Positions 19,007 to 28,342 of a DNA stretch of 64,000 nt are shown here, one piece after another. Each line of letters starts with the position of its first letter. Positions within the stretch are counted from its first letter, which is position 1. Origin of the DNA: Leucobacter komagatae (lineage in GTDB: Bacteria; Actinomycetota; Actinomycetes; Actinomycetales; Microbacteriaceae); the NCBI RefSeq assembly GCF_006716085.1, contig NZ_VFON01000001.1, forward strand, positions 434,001 to 498,000, in the 5' to 3' direction. The position numbers and the translations under genes are program-made. The notes below the pieces were generated by a model that searched no databases, was not told the origin of the DNA, and saw only the letters and a list, made by a program, of their open reading frames with translations.

Positions 19007-19879
19007 GTGCGTTCCAATCGTGTAAACAAGTGGGTTGCGGCCCCAGTCGCCATCGGTGCGGCTCTCCTGCTCGCTGGCTGTACTCCCGAGCAGCAGCGTG
19101 GCTTCCTCCCTGAGGGTTCCACTCACGCCACGAACCACACTGAGGGCATCACCGCCCTCTGGGTGAACTCGTGGATCGTGCTGCTGGGTGTGGGTGTCAT
19201 CACCTGGGGCCTCATTATCTGGGCAACCATCGCGTACCGTCGCCGCAAGGGCCAGACCGGCCTTCCCGTGCAGCTGCGCTACAACATGCCCATTGAGACG
19301 TTCTTCACGGTTGTCCCCGTGATCCTCGTGCTCGGCTTTTTCGCGTTCACCGCGCAGGAGCAGGCAAAGATCGAGGCTCGCTACGACAACCCCGAGAACG
19401 TCGTAGAGGTCTACGGCAAGCGCTGGGCGTGGGACTTCAACTACATCAGCGACGACGTCCACTTCCAGGGTGTCCAGGTCAAGACCGACGAGAAGGGCTC
19501 GGCTCTCCCCGAGACGATGCCCGTGCTCATGCTCCCCGTCGACAAGACCACGGAGATCCGCCTGGAAACCCGTGACGTCATCCACTCCTTCTGGGTCGTT
19601 GAGTACCTCTACAAGAAGGACATGATCCCGGGCCAGACCAACTACATGAGCTTCACGCCGACTGAAACCGGCACGTTCATGGGCAAGTGCGCAGAGCTCT
19701 GCGGTCAGGACCACTCGATGATGCTCTTCGAGCTCAAGGTTGTTGAGCAGGACGAGTACGACGCGTACGTCGAGTCGCTCCGCGCTGAGGGCAACACCGG
19801 TCGCATCGGTGACGAGGCGAACGCGAACATCGAGTCGTTCCACGGCGACGAGGCTCAGGCTCAGAACGAGAAGAAGTAA
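19007..19879 (+). CDS. ctaC: Cytochrome c oxidase subunit II
   Basis: 290 residues; GTG start with GAAAGG upstream. A lipoprotein signal ends at the lipobox LLLAGC, so Cys25 is lipidated. Two membrane helices follow (about 50-77 and 99-117), then the periplasm-side cupredoxin domain with the CuA ligands His193, Cys228, Glu230, Cys232, His236 and Met239 ([12 protein letters not shown]). It receives electrons from cytochrome c domains of the bc1 complex. First gene of ctaC-ctaD-ctaF, 139 bases after erpA. Confidence 0.96.
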   Translation: MRSNRVNKWVAAPVAIGAALLLAGCTPEQQRGFLPEGSTHATNHTEGITALWVNSWIVLLGVGVITWGLIIWATIAYRRRKGQTGLPVQLRYNMPIETFFTVVPVILVLGFFAFTAQEQAKIEARYDNPENVVEVYGKRWAWDFNYISDDVHFQGVQVKTDEKGSALPETMPVLMLPVDKTTEIRLETRDVIHSFWVVEYLYKKDMIPGQTNYMSFTPTETGTFMGKCAELCGQDHSMMLFELKVVEQDEYDAYVESLRAEGNTGRIGDEANANIESFHGDEAQAQNEKK

Positions 19880-19893
19880 CGAGGGATAGAGAG

Positions 19894-21540
19894 ATGAAGA
19901 AGGGTAACATCATCGTTTCGTGGATGACCTCCACGGATCACAAGGTGATTGGGTACATGTACCTGATCAGCTCCTTCGTGTGGTTCTTGGTCGGCGGTCT
20001 CATGGCCCTGCTGATCCGCGCGCAGCTGTTCGCTCCCGGGCTCGAGGTCATCGCGACCAAGGAACAGTACAACCAGCTGTTCACCATGCACGGAACAATC
20101 ATGCTCCTCATGTTCGCTACGCCGCTCTTCGCTGGCTTCGCGAACGTGATGATGCCGCTCCAGATTGGTGCCCCTGACGTCGCCTTCCCGCGACTCAACG
20201 CCTTCGCGTTCTGGCTCTACACCTTCGGCTCGCTCATCGCGGTCGGTGGCTTCCTCACCCCGCAGGGTGCGGCTTCGTTCGGTTGGTTCGCATACGCGCC
20301 GCTCTCCGAGGTCACGTACTCGCCGGGCGTCGGCGGCAACCTCTGGGTTCTCGGACTCGGTATCGGCGGCTTCGGCACCATCATGGGTGGCGTGAACTTC
20401 ATCACCACGATCATCACGATGCGCGCTCCCGGCATGACCATGTGGCGTATGTCGGTGTTCACCTGGAACACCCTCGTGACCTCGCTCCTCGTGATCCTGG
20501 TCTTCCCGGTGCTCGCCGCTGCATTCTTCGGTCTCGCGGCCGATCGTGTCTTCGGTGCTCAGATCTTTAGCGGTGAGGGCGGAGCAATTCTCTGGCAGCA
20601 CCTCTTCTGGTTCTTCGGTCACCCAGAGGTGTACATCATCGCGCTGCCGTTCTTCGGCATCATCTCCGAGATCTTCCCGGTCTTCAGCCGCAAGCCGATC
20701 TTCGGTTACAAGACGCTGATCTACGCGACGATTGCTATTGCGGCTCTCTCGATGACCGTGTGGGCGCACCACATGTACGTCACCGGCTCGGTACTGCTCC
20801 CGTTCTTCGCCCTCATGACGATGCTTATCGCGGTTCCGACCGGCGTGAAGATCTTCAACTGGCTCGGAACGATGTGGCGCGGCTCGATCACGTTCGAGAC
20901 CCCGATGCTCTGGTCGCTCGGCTTCCTGGTGACCTTCGTCTTCGGTGGCCTCACCGGCGTCATCCTCGCGTCGCCCGCGCTCGACTTCCACCTCTCGGAT
21001 ACGTACTTCGTCGTGGCTCACTTCCACTACGTGATCTTCGGTACGGTCGTGTTCGCGATGTTCGCAGGCTTCTACTTCTGGTGGCCGAAGTGGACCGGCA
21101 AGATGCTTAATGAGCGCCTCGGCAAGATCCACTTCTGGGTGCTGTTCATCGGCTTCCACACCACCTTCCTCGTGCAGCACTGGCTTGGCGTCATGGCTAT
21201 GCCCCGTCGCTACTACACCTACCTGCCTGAGGACGGCATCACCTGGGGTAACCAGCTGTCGACCATTGGCGCGATGATCCTCGGTGCATCGATGATTCCG
21301 TTCCTCCTGAACGTGTACATCACCGCTCGTCGTGCGCCGAAGGTGACCGTCAACGACCCGTGGGGCTACGGCCGCTCGCTCGAGTGGGCAACCTCCTGCC
21401 CGCCGCCGCGTCACAACTTCACCTCGATTCCGCGTATCCGTACCGAGTCGCCTGCGTTCGATCTCAATCACCCCGAGGTGAGTGGCATTGAGCAGCCGAA
21501 GCCGGCCACGGTTCCCGATTTCGCTGAACCGACGAAGTAG
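19894..21540 (+). CDS. ctaD: Cytochrome c oxidase subunit I (aa3 type)
   Basis: 548 residues, 14 bases after ctaC. Twelve hydrophobic helices with the expected ligands: low-spin haem His in TMHGTIML, CuB His and the cross-linked Tyr in GHPEVYI, the CuB His pair in WAHHMY, and haem ligands in [10 protein letters not shown]. It is the catalytic core that reduces oxygen to water and pumps protons. Haem A for it would come from ctaA and ctaB at 54.6-56.5 kb; SURF1 at 46.7 kb probably helps assembly. Confidence 0.98.
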   Translation: MKKGNIIVSWMTSTDHKVIGYMYLISSFVWFLVGGLMALLIRAQLFAPGLEVIATKEQYNQLFTMHGTIMLLMFATPLFAGFANVMMPLQIGAPDVAFPRLNAFAFWLYTFGSLIAVGGFLTPQGAASFGWFAYAPLSEVTYSPGVGGNLWVLGLGIGGFGTIMGGVNFITTIITMRAPGMTMWRMSVFTWNTLVTSLLVILVFPVLAAAFFGLAADRVFGAQIFSGEGGAILWQHLFWFFGHPEVYIIALPFFGIISEIFPVFSRKPIFGYKTLIYATIAIAALSMTVWAHHMYVTGSVLLPFFALMTMLIAVPTGVKIFNWLGTMWRGSITFETPMLWSLGFLVTFVFGGLTGVILASPALDFHLSDTYFVVAHFHYVIFGTVVFAMFAGFYFWWPKWTGKMLNERLGKIHFWVLFIGFHTTFLVQHWLGVMAMPRRYYTYLPEDGITWGNQLSTIGAMILGASMIPFLLNVYITARRAPKVTVNDPWGYGRSLEWATSCPPPRHNFTSIPRIRTESPAFDLNHPEVSGIEQPKPATVPDFAEPTK

Positions 21541-21558
21541 TCTGAGGAGTCATTCGCT

Positions 21559-21981
21559 ATGAAATCGAACATTGTCATCCTCTGGATTCTGACGGCGTAC
21601 TTCGCGCTCCTCGGCGGCGTGTACACGGTGTGGAACCTGATCGTTCACGATCGAGTTGAGTGGGCAGGCAGCGCCACCATCATCGGTGCTGGCTTCCTCG
21701 CTGGCTTCATCGCCGTGTACCTCATGCTCGCTCAGCGGAAGCAGGGCGGCACCCTCACCGAGGACCTCGAGGACTCGGACATCGACGATGGGGACCCTGA
21801 GCTCGGCGAGTTCAGCCCCTGGAGCTGGTGGCCCCTCGTGTTGTCGCTCGCGATCTCGCTCGTTGTCCTTGGCCTGTGCCTCGGGTTCAACTTCTGGATC
21901 TCGTTCCTCTCGCTGCCGCTCGTCATCGTCGGCATCGTGGGCTGGGTCTATGAGTACTACCGCGGACACTTCGCGAGGTAA
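21559..21981 (+). CDS. ctaF: Cytochrome c oxidase subunit IV (actinobacterial CtaF)
   Basis: 140 residues with four hydrophobic segments (two near the N-terminus, two near the C-terminus) separated by an acidic loop (EDLEDSDIDDGDPELGE). Size, topology and place right after ctaD fit the small actinobacterial oxidase subunit IV. The gene follows ctaD by 18 bases with GAGGAG upstream of the ATG. Confidence 0.92.
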   Translation: MKSNIVILWILTAYFALLGGVYTVWNLIVHDRVEWAGSATIIGAGFLAGFIAVYLMLAQRKQGGTLTEDLEDSDIDDGDPELGEFSPWSWWPLVLSLAISLVVLGLCLGFNFWISFLSLPLVIVGIVGWVYEYYRGHFAR

Positions 21982-21990
21982 CTAGACATC

Positions 21991-22434
21991 GTGGCAATCA
22001 CCATTCGCCGGGGCCAGGCCGAGGACGCGGAAGCGCTCCTCGGCCTGGCCCGTCAGTTCACCACGGGGCGCGATCCCATTGGCCGTGACGACTTCCAGGT
22101 CGCCTACGACAATGTGCTGCGCCGCCGTGACCAAGAGACCAACGTGCTCTTCGTGGCCGAGTCCGATGGCGTCATCGCCGGCTACTCCCTCATGACCGTG
22201 TCGCGCCTGCTTCACGCACCGGGCCTCACCGCACACCTGCAGGAGATCGTCGTCGACGAGGCCTCCCGCGGGCTCGGCATTGGCGACAGGCTCATGTCGG
22301 CCAACGAGCACTACTGCATGGGCCGCGGCGTGCGTCAGCTCTCTGCGTCGACCGCTCGCATCGGGTCGTTCTACAATCACCGAGGCTTCGAGGCCGTCGG
22401 TGAGCACTATCGCAAGCTCCTCGAACTCGAGTAG
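21991..22434 (+). CDS. GNAT family N-acetyltransferase
   Basis: 147 residues from GTG at 21991, 9 bases after ctaF. The GNAT fold is supported by the acetyl-CoA binding stretch LQEIVVDEASRGLGIGDRL (Q/RxxGxG/A type: R-G-L-G-I-G) and the C-terminal FYNHRGFEAVGEHYRK. The substrate is unknown. Because it follows the oxidase genes without a terminator it may be read from the same transcript. Confidence 0.85.
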   Translation: MAITIRRGQAEDAEALLGLARQFTTGRDPIGRDDFQVAYDNVLRRRDQETNVLFVAESDGVIAGYSLMTVSRLLHAPGLTAHLQEIVVDEASRGLGIGDRLMSANEHYCMGRGVRQLSASTARIGSFYNHRGFEAVGEHYRKLLELE

Positions 22435-22437
22435 CTC

Positions 22438-22914
22438 GTGAGTGGCGCCTCGCACAGCGCTGCCCCGGGCGTTCGCCGTCAACGACGGCGCCCGGGGGAG
22501 AACCGCGCGGGACTCATCGTTGCCGGAACCATCGAGTTCGGGCTCCACGGGTACGCCGGCGCGCAGACATCCGCGATCGCGGTGCGCGCCGGCGTTTCTC
22601 AACCCAACGTCTACGCAAACTTCTCCTCGAAGCGCGACCTCTTCCTTGCGTGCGTGCGTGAGCTTGACGCGACCGCGGGGTCGCTTCCTCGCGGTGCGGC
22701 TGGAGGGGCAGCCGGGGATGCAACCGGGGTCGACGTTCGCGACCCAGAGCAATTCAGCTCGGATGCAGCGCTGTTGCTGTTTCAGGCGGTTGCGGCCGCG
22801 CGCGATCCTGCGCTTTCCCCCGAGCTTGGCGAGTTACTGAGCGGGCTTCGATCGCGTCTCGGTGCCAAGTTTGATGGGGTGCTGTCGGACGCCGCGGCGA
22901 TCCTGCTCGACTGA
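22438..22914 (+). CDS. TetR family transcriptional regulator, short
   Basis: 158 residues from GTG at 22438. The N-terminal HTH is clear: IVAGTIEFGLHGYAG, then TSAIAVRAGVSQPNVYANFSSKRDLF. The ligand domain is short (usual family length is about 190-220) and contains a low-complexity Gly/Ala run near residues 83-95, so the effector part may be reduced. It lies 3 bases after the GNAT gene; target genes cannot be told from sequence. Confidence 0.82.
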   Translation: MSGASHSAAPGVRRQRRRPGENRAGLIVAGTIEFGLHGYAGAQTSAIAVRAGVSQPNVYANFSSKRDLFLACVRELDATAGSLPRGAAGGAAGDATGVDVRDPEQFSSDAALLLFQAVAAARDPALSPELGELLSGLRSRLGAKFDGVLSDAAAILLD

Positions 22915-23012
22915 CGCGTCGCGCCTGCCCGCTCTGCGCTGCGCCTTCGCTCAGCCCCACCTCCGCCACCCAATTTCGCGGTTCCCCTCCAATTACCCGC
23001 GGAAACTGCGGG

Positions 23013-23880
23013 CTACTCGATTATTTGAGGGGCCGGGGGTGCGGGCTGAGCTGCTGCGGACGGGCTGGGCGCCGCCACGCGCAGCACCGAACGCCACGTC
23101 CACAAGCCAATGAGCGCGAGGCCGGCGCCGTACCCCCCCCCCCCCCCCCCCGAGGCACCAGGGGAAACCCGGTACCTCGGGGCGTTTGTTCGCAGCGTCG
23201 AGATCCGCGGCGGGGTTGGTGTGACTCGTTCGCCGGTCACGATGATCCTGTGCATGTGCACCCCGAGCGGGGTGCAGGTGATGAGCGTCATGAGGTCTTT
23301 GCCCGGGACCGCGCGGATCTCCTCGGTGTCGTGAGCGTTCACGACCTCGTAGTCGAACACGCGGTAGGTGAAGACCTCGCCGAGTGCGTCGACGCTGAAG
23401 GTGTCACCAACCTTCACCTGGTCGAGGTGCGTGAACATCGTGGCGTTCGCGAGACCTCGGTGCCCCGTGAGCACCGCTCGGGTCCCATCGCCGCCCATGG
23501 AGAGCGAGGTGCCCTGCAGATGGCCGACGCCCTTGAGGAGCGTCGCGTCGCTCGTGCCGTGATAGACGGGGAGGTCGATCGATCGAGGGGATCCGTAGGC
23601 GTGCCATCGTGCCCGTCGGGTCGGCGTTGAGTAGGTTCCAGTATTCCTGCGGGTCGACGAGCCCAGGCAGCGAGTCACCGGTGTCCTCTGCTACGTTCGC
23701 CCCTGCCTGCAGAAGGGCGCCGGAGACGAGCGCGTCGTTGTACTGGTGCGCTTTCTCGAACCCCCTGTCGATCTCTTCGCGGGCGAGCGTTGCGTTGGCG
23801 AGGGGCTGATCGAAGGGGCGAGACCGATCGTTGCCACAGCCCTCCACAAGCGCTGGAGGCCGCGGGAGGGCGAATAACGG
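23013..23880 (-). pseudogene. Class C sortase, frameshifted and N-terminally reduced, orphan
   Basis: Two minus-strand frames together encode a class C (pilus-type) sortase. The upstream part (about 23880-23587) reads LANATLAREEIDRGFEKAHQYNDAL and ends ARLRIPSID; the rest (23586-23013) continues DLPVYHGTSDATLLKGVGHLQGT, then LTGHRG (catalytic His), TLITCTPLG (catalytic Cys) and HRIIVTGER (Arg). The break is a third TCGA copy at 23575-23586: removing 4 bases joins the frames exactly. The usual N-terminal membrane helix is not recognisable upstream, where the qcrB terminator begins. A G19 run precedes the C-terminal hydrophobic helix. No pilin or sortase partner gene is nearby. It could also be an assembly or sequencing error. 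Confidence 0.75.
23133..23151. repeat. 19-base C homopolymer (G19 in the sortase strand)
   Basis: Nineteen consecutive C on the + strand. In the sortase frame it codes Ser-(Gly)6 just before the C-terminal membrane helix. Length changes here would shift the frame of the tail. No other homopolymer in this window is close to this length. Confidence 0.9.
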
Positions 23881-23937
23881 GGTGAGGTCACCCGGAAACT
23901 TGAACGCACGCGACCAGTGATGCCGCTGAATACAAGA

Positions 23938-23971
23938 AGACCCCCACCGAGCAAAAGCTCGGTGGGGGTCT
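23938..23971 (-). terminator. Intrinsic terminator of the ctaE-qcrCAB operon
   Basis: A 15-bp perfect stem (23938-23952 with 23957-23971) and an AAAA loop (TTTT in the transcript), 22 bases after the qcrB stop. Read on the minus strand the stem is followed by a T-rich stretch (TCTTCTTGTATT). Confidence 0.88.
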
Positions 23972-23993
23972 GTCTCAGAGAGGGGAGCGCGGC

Positions 23994-25607
23994 CTAGTGG
24001 CCGTGATCCTTGCTCGACTCGATCTCGCCCTGCGTCGGCGGCACGATGCGGTCCTCGAAGAACCAGCGCGTGAAGCCTGCGCGGAGACGCTTCCCGAAGG
24101 GGATGCGGCCGTCGTCGTTCGGGCGGAGCATGACGGGTGCGTAGTCGTGGTAGCTGACAAGCTCCCAGCGCTCGTAGTCGCTGACGGGCTTGTGCACCTC
24201 GACGAACTCGCCGCCGGGGAGGCGAACGATGCGGCCGGACTCGTAGCCGTGCAGCGCGATCGAGCGATCCTTCTTCTGCAGCGCAAGGCAGATGCGCTTT
24301 GCGAGGAAGTAGGCGACGATCGGGCCGAGGATGAGCAGGGCCTGCAGCGCGTGGATAACGCCCTCGATGGAGAGCTGGAAGTGCGTTGCCATGAGGTCGG
24401 AGCTCGCAGCCGCCCACATCACCGCGTAGAACGTCACGCCGGCTGCACCGATAGCGGTACGGGTCGGAGCGTTGCGCGGGCGGTCGAGGATGTGGTGCTC
24501 GCGCTTGTCGCCGGTCACCCAAGCCTCGATGAAGGGGTAGATGGCGACGATAACGATGAACCCGCCCATGATGATCACGGGGATCAGCATGTTCCACGAC
24601 CAGGTGTAGCCAAACCACTCGGTCTCGAGCCCCGGTGGGATCAGGCGCAGCATGCCGTCAGCGAAGCCGATGTACCAGTCAGGCTGGGTACCCGCGGAGA
24701 CGGGGGAGGGGTCGTAGGGGCCGTACATCCAGACCGCGTTAATTCCGAAGAACGTTGCGATGAGCACAATGACACCGAAGACGATGAAGAAGAAGCCGCC
24801 GGCCTTCGCCGCGTATGCGGGGAGCACGGGGTAGCCAACAACGTTGCCCTGGGTCTTGCCCGGGCCTGGGTACTGCGTGTGCTTGTGGATGACCACGAAC
24901 ATCAGGTGCAGTGCGACGAAGAGGATCACCAGAGCGGGCAGCACCATGATGTGCAGCATGTAGAGGCGGCCGACAATGTCAACGCCCGGGAACTCGCCAC
25001 CGAAGAAGAGGAACGAGAGCCAGGTGCCCACAACAGGGAAGGACTTCAGGAGGCCGTCGATGATGCGGAGGCCGTTGCCCGAGAGCACGTCGTCGGGGAG
25101 CGAGTAACCGGTGAAGCCCTCAGCCATCGCAAGGATGAAGAGCACGAAGCCGATGACCCAGTTGAGCTCGCGCGGCTTGCGGAATGCGCCCGTGAAGAAG
25201 ATACGGAGCATGTGCAGGCCGATCGAGGCGACGAACAGCAGCGCTGCCCAGTGGTGCACCTGACGCATCAGGAGGCCGCCGCGAACGGAGAACGACAGGT
25301 CGACCGTCGACGCCATTGCGGCCGACATCTCGAGGCCCTTCATCGGGACGAATGGGCCGTCGTAGACGACCTCGGCCATCGTCGCCTGGAAGAACAGGGT
25401 GAGGAAGGTACCCGACAGCAGGATGACAACGAAGCTGTAGAGTGCGACCTCACCGAGGAGGAACGACCAGTGGTCGGGGAAGACCTTGCGACCGAACTCC
25501 TTGACCGCGACGCCAACCTTCGTTCGCTCGTCAATGTAGTTCGCCGCCTTGGCGGTGAAGGTGCTTGAACCGCTCTGCTGAGTCGGCTTTTCAGTTACGG
25601 TGCTCAC
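23994..25607 (-). CDS. qcrB: Menaquinol-cytochrome c reductase cytochrome b subunit
   Basis: 537 residues. A cytochrome b core with paired His haem ligands in helices B and D (RQVHHWAALLF...; HKHTQYPG region for the later helix), the PEW-like quinol site reduced to the actinobacterial form (QPDWYIGF), and a long C-terminal extension of about 120 residues found in actinobacterial QcrB. It oxidises menaquinol within the bc1-aa3 supercomplex. ATG at 25607 overlaps the qcrA stop by 4 nt. Last gene of ctaE-qcrC-qcrA-qcrB. Confidence 0.96.
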   Translation of the reverse strand: MSTVTEKPTQQSGSSTFTAKAANYIDERTKVGVAVKEFGRKVFPDHWSFLLGEVALYSFVVILLSGTFLTLFFQATMAEVVYDGPFVPMKGLEMSAAMASTVDLSFSVRGGLLMRQVHHWAALLFVASIGLHMLRIFFTGAFRKPRELNWVIGFVLFILAMAEGFTGYSLPDDVLSGNGLRIIDGLLKSFPVVGTWLSFLFFGGEFPGVDIVGRLYMLHIMVLPALVILFVALHLMFVVIHKHTQYPGPGKTQGNVVGYPVLPAYAAKAGGFFFIVFGVIVLIATFFGINAVWMYGPYDPSPVSAGTQPDWYIGFADGMLRLIPPGLETEWFGYTWSWNMLIPVIIMGGFIVIVAIYPFIEAWVTGDKREHHILDRPRNAPTRTAIGAAGVTFYAVMWAAASSDLMATHFQLSIEGVIHALQALLILGPIVAYFLAKRICLALQKKDRSIALHGYESGRIVRLPGGEFVEVHKPVSDYERWELVSYHDYAPVMLRPNDDGRIPFGKRLRAGFTRWFFEDRIVPPTQGEIESSKDHGH

Positions 25608-26692
25608 TTGAGGCGCTCCCAGTAGCTCGGACCAACAGGTTCAGTGAAGTCGCTGCGCGCGATGAGGTAGCCATCAGCGTCGACAGTGATCGGAAGCTGG
25701 GGCAGCGGGCGCTTAGCCGGTCCGAAGATGACCTTCGCCTCGTCAGCGACGTCGAACTGCGACTGGTGGCAGGGGCAGAGCAGGTGGTGCGTGTGCTGCT
25801 CGTTCAGAGCAACGGGGCAACCAACGTGCGTGCAAACCTTCGAGTACGCGACGATGCCGTTGTATGACCAGTCCTTGCGCTCAGGGCGCTCCTTGAGGTC
25901 CTTCTCGTCGAGACGGATGAGCAGGACGATGGCCTTGGCCTTCTCGTTGAGCACGTCCTTCGCGGTGCCGAGGTTCTCGGGGACGACGTGGAAGACGGAG
26001 CCGACGGTGACGTCAGCGGCGCGGATAGCTTCGCCGACCTTGTGGCCGCCGTTATCGCGAGCGAGGCGGATGCCCTTGTCCCACATCGTGTGGCGGAGCA
26101 CCTCGACGGGGTCGATGTCCTGCGGAGCGAGGCTGCGCAGCAGCGTGATTCCGGGAAGCGGGAAGGCGATGAGTGCGCCAAGGAGGCTGTTTCGCACGAG
26201 GGTGCGGCGCGAGAAGCCGGACTCCTCGTCAGCAACGGCGAAGACCTCAGCAGCGGTCTCGCGGGTTTCCTCGTCGCTCGGCGTCGGGTGACGCAGATCG
26301 ATCGCCTCAACGTCAGACATGAGCGACTTGCCCCAGTGGACAGCGCCAATGCCGAGCGCGAGCAGCGCGAGGGCCATGCCCGAGCCGACAAAGATGGTGT
26401 GCAGGCGGATAGCCGCCGGGTCACCGGTCTCGATCGGGAAGAACATGTAGGCAAGCACCGAACCGAGGCTGCCGACGATTGAGAGGTAGAAGAGGGAGTA
26501 GACGGCGCGCTCGGCGCTCTTCTCCTTCTTGGGATCCAGCTCCGTCACACGCTTACGGTGCGGGGGAAGGCCCGGGTTCTGCACGGCGTCGCTCGAAATG
26601 ACCGCGGCGCCTGCCGAAGACAGATCCGGCCCGTGGCTCTGAGCGGCAACAACGGCGCTATCGCCGCCGCTGCTCTTCGCTTCCTCTGCCAT
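25604..26692 (-). CDS. qcrA: Menaquinol-cytochrome c reductase Rieske iron-sulfur subunit
   Basis: 362 residues. Three membrane segments (about 63-85, 98-118 and 168-188) instead of the single helix of proteobacterial Rieske proteins, as is usual in actinobacteria. The 2Fe-2S site is Cys287-Thr-His289 and Cys306-Pro-Cys308-His309, with the disulfide partner Cys292. It passes electrons from menaquinol to QcrC. It starts 44 bases after qcrC and overlaps qcrB. Confidence 0.96.
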   Translation of the reverse strand: MAEEAKSSGGDSAVVAAQSHGPDLSSAGAAVISSDAVQNPGLPPHRKRVTELDPKKEKSAERAVYSLFYLSIVGSLGSVLAYMFFPIETGDPAAIRLHTIFVGSGMALALLALGIGAVHWGKSLMSDVEAIDLRHPTPSDEETRETAAEVFAVADEESGFSRRTLVRNSLLGALIAFPLPGITLLRSLAPQDIDPVEVLRHTMWDKGIRLARDNGGHKVGEAIRAADVTVGSVFHVVPENLGTAKDVLNEKAKAIVLLIRLDEKDLKERPERKDWSYNGIVAYSKVCTHVGCPVALNEQHTHHLLCPCHQSQFDVADEAKVIFGPAKRPLPQLPITVDADGYLIARSDFTEPVGPSYWERLK

Positions 26693-26736
26693 TATGCTCC
26701 TTGATTCCAGAAAAAATTAGCTGCTTGCGTTGTCGA

Positions 26737-27540
26737 CTAGTTCGACTTCGCGGTGACCCAAACGGTGAGCGCGACGAGCGCGCCGAGGCCGATGATCCAG
26801 ATGAACAGACCCTCAGCAACCGGGCCGATCGAACCGAGCGAGAATCCGCCGATCGAAGGCTTTTCCTCAATGTACTTGAGGTAGGTGATGATGTCGGCCT
26901 TCTGATCAGGCGTGATGTTCGCATCGCTGAAGACGGGCATGTTCTGTGGGCCGGTCACCATCGCGTTGTAGATGTGCGTCGGCTCAACGCCAGTCAGCGG
27001 GGGAGCCCACTTGCCCTGGGTCAGTGCGCCACCCGCGCCAGCCACGTTGTGGCACATTGCGCAGTTGATGCGGAACAGTTCGCCACCGCGTGCAGCGTCG
27101 CCGTCAGCTGCGAGCAGCTTGGGGTCGGGAAGCTCCGGGCCCGGTGCGAGCGAAGCCACGTACGCAGCCATCTGGAGCGTCTGCTCCTCGGTGAACTGCT
27201 TCGGCTTCACCATGCCCTGGGGGCCCTGGAATGCGAGCGGCATGCGGCCGGTGCCCACCTGGAAGTGAACGGAAGCTGCACCAACGCCGATCAGCGAGGG
27301 GCCGTCTTCGCCCGAGCCCTGAGCGCCCATGCCGTGGCAGGTTGCGCAGTTCGCGGCGAAGAGCTTTTCGCCCTCCTTGATAACGGCGGGTGAGGAAAGA
27401 TCAACCTCAGCAGTCGCGGAAGTGGTGCTGATGCCAGCGTATGCAGCACCGGTGACGACCAGGCCTACTGCGAGCAGGGCAGCGGTCGCGAGTGGGTGAC
27501 GACGACCCGACTTTGCTGGGTTCTTCTTGGCGCGAGCCAT
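26737..27540 (-). CDS. qcrC: Di-haem cytochrome c subunit of bc1 complex
   Basis: 267 residues. An N-terminal signal/anchor (about 15-37), two c-type haem sites CATCHG (Cys65, Cys68, His69) and CAMCHN (Cys160, Cys163, His164), and a C-terminal membrane helix (about 243-262). This fused di-haem subunit replaces a mobile cytochrome c and feeds CuA of CtaC directly in the supercomplex. AGGAG lies upstream of the ATG. The gene is 20 bases after ctaE. Confidence 0.97.
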   Translation of the reverse strand: MARAKKNPAKSGRRHPLATAALLAVGLVVTGAAYAGISTTSATAEVDLSSPAVIKEGEKLFAANCATCHGMGAQGSGEDGPSLIGVGAASVHFQVGTGRMPLAFQGPQGMVKPKQFTEEQTLQMAAYVASLAPGPELPDPKLLAADGDAARGGELFRINCAMCHNVAGAGGALTQGKWAPPLTGVEPTHIYNAMVTGPQNMPVFSDANITPDQKADIITYLKYIEEKPSIGGFSLGSIGPVAEGLFIWIIGLGALVALTVWVTAKSN

Positions 27541-27560
27541 GATGTCAAATGCTCCTGACT

Positions 27561-28190
27561 CTACTTAATGACGTAGATGATGTAGAAGAGGATGATCCAG
27601 ACGATGTCGACGAAGTGCCAGTAGTACGACACGACGACGGCGGTCGTCTCCTCCTTGTGCGTGAAGTTCTTGACCGCGTAGATACGGCCGATCACGAGGA
27701 GGAAGGCAAAGAGGCCAAGGGCGACGTGGATGCCGTGGAAGCCGGTGGCGAGGTAGAACGCCGAACCGTACGGATCGCTCGCGAGCGTCACACCCTCGGA
27801 CACGAAGACCGCGTACTCGTAGGACTGCCCAGCGACGAAGGTGGCGCCCATGAAGAACGTGAGGTAGAACCACTCAACGGTTCCCCACTTGGCCGGGCTC
27901 CAGCCGGTGCGCCGCGGCTGCATCCGCTCGGCGGCGAAGACGCCGGCCTGAGCGGTGAACGAGGAGAGCACAAGGATGGACGTGTTGATCAGCGCAAAGG
28001 TGAAGTTGTGCTTTGCGGTCTGTTCGGCCCACAGCTCGGGGTTCATCGCCCGGAGCGTGAAGTAGATCGCGAACAGGCCAGCGAAGAACATGACCTCGCT
28101 GCCGAGCCACACGATCGTGCCGACGGCGACGCTGTTGGGTCGCTTCACCGCGGGCACGGCTGACTTGGTATTCATAGTGGTCGTTGTCAC
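27561..28190 (-). CDS. ctaE: Cytochrome c oxidase subunit III
   Basis: 209 residues from GTG 28190, or 204 from ATG 28175. Five hydrophobic helices, with motifs [27 protein letters not shown] and the C-terminal [14 protein letters not shown] that define short subunit III. It stabilises the oxidase core. First gene of ctaE-qcrC-qcrA-qcrB. A CATAAT box lies 6 nt before GTG 28190, which favours the longer form as a leaderless start, but GGAAGG between them leaves the choice open. Confidence 0.93.
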   Translation of the reverse strand: MTTTTMNTKSAVPAVKRPNSVAVGTIVWLGSEVMFFAGLFAIYFTLRAMNPELWAEQTAKHNFTFALINTSILVLSSFTAQAGVFAAERMQPRRTGWSPAKWGTVEWFYLTFFMGATFVAGQSYEYAVFVSEGVTLASDPYGSAFYLATGFHGIHVALGLFAFLLVIGRIYAVKNFTHKEETTAVVVSYYWHFVDIVWIILFYIIYVIK

Positions 28191-28196
28191 CCTTCC

Positions 28197-28202
28197 ATTA
28201 TG
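28197..28202 (-). promoter_or_regulatory. Possible -10 box of the ctaE-qcrCAB operon
   Basis: CATAAT on the minus strand, 6 nt before GTG 28190. It misses the first T of TANNNT, so this is weaker than the other boxes listed. Confidence 0.35.
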
Positions 28203-28330
28203 GCTGAAAGTTTGGTGTGGATTTTCACTGATCCTCGGCGCGCCGAATAATCTGTGGCAAATACCGTTACAGCCTACCCCGCTTGCTCACGTTGATGGAC
28301 CACTTCGCCCGGGGCGCGGCGTGTCGTCAC

Positions 28331-28336
28331 TAGGAT
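28331..28336 (+). promoter_or_regulatory. Leaderless-type -10 box of trpD
   Basis: TAGGAT ends 6 nt before the ATG at 28343; no Shine-Dalgarno is present. Confidence 0.6.
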
Positions 28337-28342
28337 TGTCTC

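Noticed and set aside
22438..23013. TetR regulator and sortase as a linked surface-control unit
   Set aside because: They are convergent, the sortase is broken and there is no pilin; adjacency alone does not support a joint function.
23997..25568. Long + strand frame opposite qcrB
   Set aside because: Antisense shadow of a firmly identified cytochrome b gene; lacks hydrophobic or domain signals of its own.
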